64,000 bases of DNA from Pogostemon cablin (taxonomy: Eukaryota; Streptophyta; Magnoliopsida; Lamiales; Lamiaceae), in the NCBI GenBank assembly GCA_023678885.1, contig CM042994.1:20493073-20557072 (forward strand). Reading direction: 5' to 3'. Shown here one piece after another: positions 57,238 to 64,000 of this stretch (the first letter of the stretch is position 1; the number at the start of each line of letters is the position of its first letter). Under the pieces are notes generated by a model that was not told the origin of the DNA, made no database searches, and saw only the letters and a program-made list of their open reading frames with translations. The position numbers and the translations under genes are program-made.

Positions 57238-58735
57238 GAAACAGACTCTTTGGAGAGGTGAATTATTACTTTTTTGAATAAAAAATAATAATCGTCCAAT
57301 TCTAATATATTGTGATTTTTTTATATTCTTAATGAACAAAATTAAAAGAGTAAGATTTTTTATTTATAAAAATAATAATTTATCTCTCTAAACAAATTGA
57401 TAAAACAGAGTGTTCGAATGAATCGGCTTCACCCAACTCACAATTACTTTTATACTCCATATTAAGAAGATATTTCGGTTAGGTCTGTTAGGAGGTGGGG
57501 TAGAATTTAATTTCTGAAATGGGCAATGAATAACGATGTCCCCTCATTTGAAGTGTAAATTAATTTCTCCATAATCTTTCAGCAATAATTAGGGTCAATA
57601 AATATTAATTACAAAATGTATTTAGATATTAGTAATTCATATATTCGCTATAGAAAATTATGCGCAGATACAAAATTTAATTTTGTTTTTTCCATATTAC
57701 CCATATTTACTTAACATCAGTGTGCATCGTGTGAATCAAATTAAAAAAAATACGATTAAGTATTTATATATGTATATACATCACTGTGCACCCATTTGAG
57801 ATAAATAATTTTTGGAAAAAAAATGAATAAACTATTTATATAAATAAATATCAGTGTACATTTAGGTGAGATAAATAATTGTCGAAGATAGAGTCATTGA
57901 ATACAAACTTAATTTATACACATGTATGCACAATATACTTAATCAATCTAAATTTTGATTAATTGATTGGAAACTTGTCACAAAATGAAGAATGAAGTCA
58001 CTATTAGAAGAACTAAGACGAATCTGTACATTGATATTCATTTAGGGAGAGAATAATAGAAAGTGACCGCAGAGAGAATTAGTAAAACGATTTTTTCCTA
58101 AATTATTTCTTTCAAAATCTGTACATCAACGTGCATTTAGAGAGAGGAAGTGACCGCAGAGAAAATTAGGAAAATGATTTTTTCTTAAATTATTTCTTTC
58201 AAAATCTGTACATCAGTGCGCGTTTACACAGAGGAATAAAAGAAAGCGACCGCATAGAGAATTAGGAAAATGATTTTTCCTAAATTCCCTCTTCTAAAAT
58301 CTCGAGTGATAAGTAAAATAATAGTGTACATCGGTATATATTGAGAAATTTTTGTTTGTTATGTTTATTTGAATTATTTAAAAAAAAATTACTTGCTGGA
58401 AGTTTAAGAGAGAGGTAGTGTTTATTGCTGTTAAAGAAATACGGGTTTGTTGTTTTTATTTGATGTAGTGTACATTAATGTTCAACGAATTATTGTTCTA
58501 TATAAATGTTGAATATTAAATCTTGTAAACAAGGGTAATGTTGAGAGAAAAAAATCGTTATGTATCACGTAGTAATTATATTAGATTAATGTATTTATTA
58601 ATAATTAGATTGTAAATACACGTACCTATAATTAATACACCCTAATAATTAATTATTTACTAATAGTATTAATTTAATTTTAATTAGCTATGTGATCGCA
58701 CGTTCAACCCCTTAGCAAGTACGATGATGAAATCA
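57238..58735. other. AT-rich intergenic DNA
   Basis: About 1.5 kb without an ORF or RNA gene. A motif 'gaccgcagagagaattag(t/g)aaaa' recurs at about 58065, 58150 and 58248 (three diverged ~90-bp units including 'aaatctgtacatca'). Confidence 0.55.
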
Positions 58736-58744
58736 TATCATAAA

Positions 58745-59048
58745 GGGTAAATTACCAAAATCCCCTCAAGGTTTGTCCAAATTACTAAATAAATCATTGG
58801 TTTGAAAAATTATCAATTACCCCCTTTAAAAAACTTTTTTTAAAAAAAAAATAGTGAAATTAAAAAATACAATGTTAAATATATGAGTTTTGATGTTATT
58901 TTCATCATTCTTTATTTTAAGAAAAAGTGTATTTTTATTAATATTCAAATAAAAAACAAGTTAAAGGAAGGTAATTGGTAATTTTTCAAACCACAGAGTT
59001 TATTTGCTAGTTTGGGCAAACCTTGAGAGGGATTTTGGTAATTTACTC
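58745..59048. mobile_element. Mutator-type MITE, 304 bp, 9-bp TSD
   Basis: Long terminal inverted repeats (about 90 bp) start GGGTAAATTACCAAAATCC and, on the other strand, GAGTAAATTACCAAAATCC. They are flanked by 9-bp duplications TATCATAAA (58736-58744) and TATTATAAA (59049-59057), one mismatch. TSD length and long TIRs point to the Mutator superfamily. Non-coding. Confidence 0.85.
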
Positions 59049-59189
59049 TATTATAAATTGAATTAAAACCTTTTGCCTAATTACTTTTAATATGACACTA
59101 AAATGGGTTCGTCATTAACAACATTTACAAGTTATACAAATACCAACCTTTATACGAGATCAACCTTAATTTTGCATTTTCCTAGAGGA

Positions 59190-59640
59190 CATAGTCTCTT
59201 GTGATGGAGACAGTATGTAAAAAGTATGATTATCATATATGTAGGTATAATATATTTATTTGATAGTTAAAATATATTTTTTTAGGAATATGACGAATGA
59301 TGTATTAAAATATAATTTTAAAATTTTATAATATGATTCGCTATAATAAATACTCACTTCGTCCCACCCAAACAGTCTCTTTTTTCCATTTTGGACGTTC
59401 CAACCAAAAAGGAAAGTCAACTTTCCTTTTTTACACACAACACAAACCCACTAATACAATTAAAATATGGGACCCACAATCCCACTAATATAACTATCCA
59501 CTATACATTAAATAATAATATTGCTTAATCCACATGCCAAAAAACAAGAACTACCCTTGCTGTGAGACGTAGAGAGTACTTTACTTATATAAAAATTAAT
59601 GGGTAAAATCGTCTCACAGTTTATCTTATATATATCCGAA
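59190..59640. mobile_element. 'gtctcac'-type MITE split by a Stowaway MITE
   Basis: Left part about 59190-59350 ('tattaaaatataattttaaa' shared with 13850-13880) and right part about 59579-59640 ('gggtaaaatcgtctcaca') belong to the family at 13732-13987. Confidence 0.6.
59351..59578. mobile_element. Stowaway-type MITE nested in another MITE
   Basis: TACTCACTTCGTCCCACC...gtgagacgtagagagta, 228 bp. Confidence 0.8.
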
Positions 59641-59660
59641 GTTTCAGATGAGTGTATTTT

Positions 59661-60005
59661 ATGGAAATACATATTGGTAATTTACATGATATAATTGATT
59701 GTCCATTAGTTACGCACTTTTCTTTTGATACTTATCCCGAGCAATTTCAAATGATAATACAATATTTTTATGGGATTAGTATTTCATTTCTCTATTTTTA
59801 TCTATTATTACGTTGTTTAAATGCATGCCATTGTTGCAATAATTCTCTAAATTATCCTCAAGTGTTCAATAATTTAATCATCATACAGAATTTTAATAAA
59901 TCTTTCAACATAAAATTTGAGAGTGTTTTTACTCACGAAATTGAGAAGGAATTTATAAATTTCATACTCAAATTAAATATTCATGTTTGGAATTGTCTTA
60001 AATGA
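59661..60005 (+). CDS. Unrecognised ORF of 114 codons, doubtful
   Basis: Open from an ATG at 59661 in very AT-rich DNA, ending just before an (AT)n tract. It is rich in Phe, Ile, Asn and Tyr, as AT-rich random frames are, with a hydrophobic stretch and a CHCC cluster in the middle. No domain, splice site or promoter is seen. It begins right at the edge of the MITE, so it may be chance. Confidence 0.15.
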   Translation: MEIHIGNLHDIIDCPLVTHFSFDTYPEQFQMIIQYFYGISISFLYFYLLLRCLNACHCCNNSLNYPQVFNNLIIIQNFNKSFNIKFESVFTHEIEKEFINFILKLNIHVWNCLK

Positions 60006-60018
60006 ATGAAATTCTAAG

Positions 60019-60021
<3 letters not shown>

Positions 60022-60087
<66 letters not shown>
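60022..60087. repeat. (AT)n microsatellite, 33 units
   Basis: Uninterrupted AT dinucleotides. Confidence 0.95.
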
Positions 60088-60089
<2 letters not shown>

Positions 60090-60972
60090 AAATGAATAGA
60101 TTTTTTTATCATGAATTCGAAATTGATTTTTTTTAATTAATGTTCAAATTCTTAGTCAATTCATGCCATTGAAAACAACTTTAATCTATAAAACATTTAA
60201 ATTTTATAATTTTTTAAAAATAATACTCCCCTGATCCAACAAATCTATATTATTTTTTATTGTTAATTTCAAAAGTATTCATTTCCTTTGAAAATGAGGG
60301 CGTCACACTTGCAAACTAATTTCCTTTTTGGAAATGAGAGCTCCACACTTACAAACTAATACTCTAAACCTTTTTTTACAAAATTGCAACTTATGTTATC
60401 CAATAAATTTTGAAAAAGTATGAATATAATATGCATTGGCAAATTTATTACAATAACTATTTATTACTTATTATACATAAAATAATAAATCTCCAAAATA
60501 TCCGTGAAAATAAGCAATACTTTAACTCTAGACAGACTTGTATGAAAATGTTTGTGAGAGTTTTTCTATTAATTATTATATTTCATCTATAATATGAATT
60601 GTTTCTGAAATAAACTTTTTTTAAATTTTTTTTATTGATTATGTATAATTTTTTATTAAAAATATTATAATTTTTTATTTGTCTCATTAAACTTATCTCT
60701 TGAAACAATCTCACACAAACTTTTGTCATGAATCTGAATGTAGAAGAAAAATACATGTATATTCAAGAAAACACAAAAGAAAAAACTAAATTTAAATTGA
60801 TGGAATAGATTGGAAAAATAAAATTATATGTGTTTATTCAAAATAGTAATAATTGTTTAATTAATCATCTTATAGCTCAAGTAAATATATAAGGTTTATC
60901 AACGACGTGAGTTAATGCAAAATGTTGGACTCGATTGTAACTAATTAATTAACGTCGTGAAAACACGAATTG

Positions 60973-61024
<52 letters not shown>

Positions 61025-62460
61025 GCTTTTAACAGTTCTGAGTTTTATTTATTTATTTATTTATTGTTTCTTATCTGTTGAGTTTCAGGTTTAAATTAAG
61101 TTTTAATTTATTTTTAATTATGGTGGCGTGATACAAATTAATTCATAACATGTCGTATTTGTGATTAAGTTATCGTATGGTTAACTTGTTAAGACGAATT
61201 GGAAATTCATCGATGGCTATTTTTTTATGATGCTATCATGATATGCCTATTATAAGTAACATGACGTATGCTGAATAACTAAATTAATTACTTTTGATAA
61301 AAATATAGTTATAAGCCATGTACATTTATTGAATTTAGGTTAAGATATTAATTGGGGAAGGAGCTGACTCCTTAAGAAATTAAGCATTGCAAGTGTTTAT
61401 CATTACATTTTATTTATTTATTTAATTGTTCATAATTAAATTAATTGAACAATAATCACTTTTTATCAATTATACAAACTCTTTGCATAAAACTTTATTG
61501 TATAAGTTTCCGCTAATAATTTTTTTTGTCTTACCCATTATATTTATATAGAAAATCGTAGAGAGCCCTCTCTATAAACCACTTGAAGTACATCTGTAAT
61601 TTATCTCTTTCACTAATTTCCAGAACAGGGGCAATGGGTCCTTAATGGTAAGGTACACCATTAATATCCGTTACACTCAATCAACGGTCACAATTCCTAT
61701 CTATTGTTGGTTATATTTCTATTTGTTTATTTTATATTTTTATTTTCGGTATCATTTACCATATTACTCAACCCCTTTTAGGTAATAATTTTTACTTTTA
61801 TTTCTAAAACTCTATCGCTTAATATTTTTGCTTTGTATGTTATATGTTTTTTCTCAAAAATAAAATTTTCTTAAAAATAAAAAAACATTACAATAAATAC
61901 TATATGTTAAGTACAGTTCTATTTTTTAAAAATATTATTATTTTTAAATATCATTATACCTTTTTTTTCAAGAATTTCGATTTTTATGCAAGTATACTTT
62001 TTAAAATTTTAAATGATATAAGTTGAATTTATTTAAATGGATTTTATAAAATTAAAAGTGATATTTATAAAATCTAAAGGGTATGTTTGTGTGAGATCGT
62101 TTCATATAAGCACTTACGCGAGACAGATAGAAAATGATAAAATCATTATAACTTTTACTATAAAATATTATCACATTTTATTTATACTATAAATTGTTCA
62201 TGAAATAGTTCACTTCACCATTATTATTTTTCATCAGTTGAGTATCAGTTTTCGTTATTAATATTATCCCGCATGCTCTTTTTTCCAACCAAATTATTTA
62301 ATAGGTCGATTAGATCAATCTCACAAGATAAAATTCGTGACATAGTGTCACATAAATAATAATCACATACGCACATACATCATCAAATTAACTATCATCA
62401 ATATTTACTTATCTAGAGAAATCTTGTAGCTCGGCAACACGCATAAATTCTAATCCGTAA
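60088..62460. other. AT-rich gene-free DNA
   Basis: Contains a second (AT)n tract at 60978-61020 and an isolated MITE end ('atactcccctgatccaac', 60223-60240). Loose 'gtgtgagatcgtttcatataagc' ends of the gtctcac family lie at about 62090-62125. No coding or RNA signal. Confidence 0.55.
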
Positions 62461-62472
62461 GCAAGTCCCGCT

Positions 62473-62480
62473 TATAAATA
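62473..62480 (+). promoter_or_regulatory. TATA box of the patatin-like gene
   Basis: TATAAATA, 75 bp upstream of the ATG, leaving a leader of roughly 45 nt. Confidence 0.65.
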
Positions 62481-62554
62481 CTTGATAATCACTCTCATTA
62501 AATATAATATAGCAACTACAGATAGGGATAAAGAAAAAATAAACATTCAATTAA

Positions 62555-63313
62555 ATGGAGTCATCTTCTTCAAAGAAAATCCTACCTTCAGCAAATGGGA
62601 GATTAATCACTATTCTAAGCATCGATGGAGGTGGCATTCGAGGCATCATCCCTGCTAAGATTCTCGAATTTCTTGAATCCCAACTCCAGGTAAATTTACG
62701 TCGCATCGTTTTAAAGCTCAAAAATACTATGTAAAATTATCATGTGTTTTTGTTAGAGTGACTTAATTAAGGAGTATATATTAAACGATTTACCTCTTTA
62801 TCAGCTTAAGCTTTTAGATGAGATGATCATTTAACCAGCTTAAGCTTTTAGATGAAATGATCATTTAACGATTTTCGTAAATGTTCACACAATATCCAAA
62901 AGTATGACTTCTTTTTTAAAATGAAAACTGTAAGAAAAACTTGTTAAAAATGAAGATATAATATAATGACAAATTTTTAAAAATAATTTGTAACTTAAGG
63001 GTATGGTTTTCCCTAGTCATATTTCAAAATCCATCAAATTAAGTTCTATGCATCTCATTTTCTTTTTCATGTTATATTATTCTTGTCGCAGTGAATTTTT
63101 TATGTAAGAAATATTTGAAATTATGGAGCAGAAACTGGACGGGCAAGATGCAAGAATCGCAGATTACTTCGATGTAATTGCCGGAACAAGTACAGGTGGT
63201 TTGCTTACAGCTATGATGGCAGCTCCAGATGATAACAATCGTCCATTGTATGCTGCTAAAGATCTTACTCCATTTTACCTTGATAATGGACCTCAAATAT
63301 TCCCAAACACTAG
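62555..63313 (+). CDS. Patatin-like lipid acyl hydrolase, first two exons (gene continues beyond window or is interrupted)
   Basis: Patatin-like proteins deacylate membrane galactolipids and phospholipids, using a Ser-Asp dyad, in wounding and defence. Exon 1 (62555-62689, 45 codons) contains the oxyanion-hole motif DGGGIRGIIP at residues 26-35. Exon 2 (63132-63313) joins in phase 0 after the acceptor ggagcag and contains ADYFDVIAGTSTGGL with the nucleophile Ser in GTSTG, then NNRPLYAAKDLTPFYLD, and ends at an AG|GTATATT donor. Both catalytic-loop motifs seen are intact. The Asp of the dyad (in a later exon) is not in the window. About 106 of a typical 390-410 residues are present. A Copia LTR starts 42 bp into the next intron, so whether the gene is whole cannot be seen. 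Confidence 0.88.
62690..63131 (+). other. Intron 1 of the patatin-like gene
   Basis: AT-rich. Holds a perfect-looking 34-bp tandem duplication ('cagcttaagcttttagatga' start) at about 62801-62868, which belongs to the dispersed repeat also seen near 16200. Confidence 0.75.
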
Positions 63314-63354
63314 GTATATTACTACTTCGATTTAATATTCATAAATTAATTTTG

Positions 63355-64000
63355 TTGGGATAAACAGATCTTCATTTATTCCTAATGGACAAATAAAGAA
63401 GAACATAAAAGACACAATACAAGAATTTACATGAAAAACTCCAAAGCCGAAGAAAAACTACGGACCGAAAAAAACCAAGAAAATATCACTATATGAAATT
63501 TTTTTACAATCACACATAATTTCTCTCTCCCAACCTCAATTTTTGACTAATTCACACATTTCTCCCCTTTCTCCTAAAGGAGAATACAATAAATGAATTT
63601 AAAAAGAATCAAACACAAAAATTAAAGTGTACTTAATTGGTGCACTGAATATTAAAAACCAAGGGCCTTCTTAAATATCACTAAGGATCCCTCCCCTTGT
63701 TGGGTGGATGAAGTCGTCCTCGTCGTCATTCCAGTTGTCGTCGCCGGAGCTTCGTCGGAGGTAGTGGCTACGGGGTGCTCAGAATCCTAGTTTATGACTC
63801 ACTTAGAACCGATGAAACACAATGGAACAAACCCACGAAGGAACCCACTAACACCCTCTATCCTCACTCAGCGTTTTGCCCACCCAGCCTCCATCCTCCA
63901 AACGTATCGGAAGGGAAGCGACACTTCACTAACAGGGTGAGGAGAGAAGTGAAGCGTCTGTTCTTGTTCCATCATCGTTCTGCATTTGCACAGCAACGAT
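63355..64000 (-). mobile_element. Copia-type LTR (minus strand) in patatin intron 2, running to window edge
   Basis: Starts TGTTGGGATAAAC, that is, ends ...ATCCCAACA on the minus strand. On the minus strand it shows 'gtttttcatgtaaattcttg', typical of the R/U5 part of plant Copia LTRs, and it matches 5850-6115. Positions 63660-64000 are GC-richer and may be internal element sequence or more LTR. The far end is outside the window. Confidence 0.6.

Overview
The window is nuclear DNA of a flowering plant. The evidence is GT-AG spliced genes with long AT-rich introns, a TIC20 plastid-import gene, a patatin-like gene, a plant reticulon, a nuclear-type tRNA-Trp(CCA), CYP71-clan cytochrome P450 relics, and many plant transposable elements (Sirevirus-like Copia, Athila-like Gypsy, and Stowaway, hAT, CACTA and Mutator MITEs). 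A eudicot is likely. An asterid of the Lamiales type would fit the P450s, but that is only an impression.

Layout. 1-17 kb: two tandem, same-strand P450 pseudogenes (2767-7751 and 14866-17058), separated by MITEs, a compound microsatellite and a 1.2-kb solo LTR. 17.3-39.1 kb: a three-layer LTR-retrotransposon nest. A gag-only outer element (TSD ATGTC) contains a degenerate Sirevirus-like Copia element. That element's env-like ORF is split by an Athila-like Gypsy element (TSD CTCAG) that has gag and protease but no recognisable reverse transcriptase or integrase. 40.1-42.7 kb: an intact two-coding-exon TIC20 gene whose intron carries a ~600-bp tandem duplication that copied the start of exon 2. 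43-48.6 kb: Gypsy LTR relics and MITEs. 48.7-52.1 kb: a Pack-MULE-like block with a captured 3' end of a PIP aquaporin gene, a possible FAR1-type exon and a higher-order minisatellite. 53.6-55.3 kb: tRNA-Trp just downstream of an intact reticulon-like gene, both on the minus strand. 56-62 kb: AT-rich, gene-poor DNA with textbook MITEs. 62.5 kb to the end: the first two exons of a patatin-like lipid acyl hydrolase, with a Copia LTR in the intron that follows.

The genes do not form a pathway. TIC20 (chloroplast inner envelope), RTNLB (ER shaping), patatin-like (lipid deacylation) and tRNA-Trp are independent loci in a transposon-dense segment. I see no unprecedented system. The most informative structures are the retrotransposon nest, the TIC20 decoy-exon duplication, the Pack-MULE-like block and the independently broken P450 pair. 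All statements come from reading the sequence by eye; no database search or alignment program was run.
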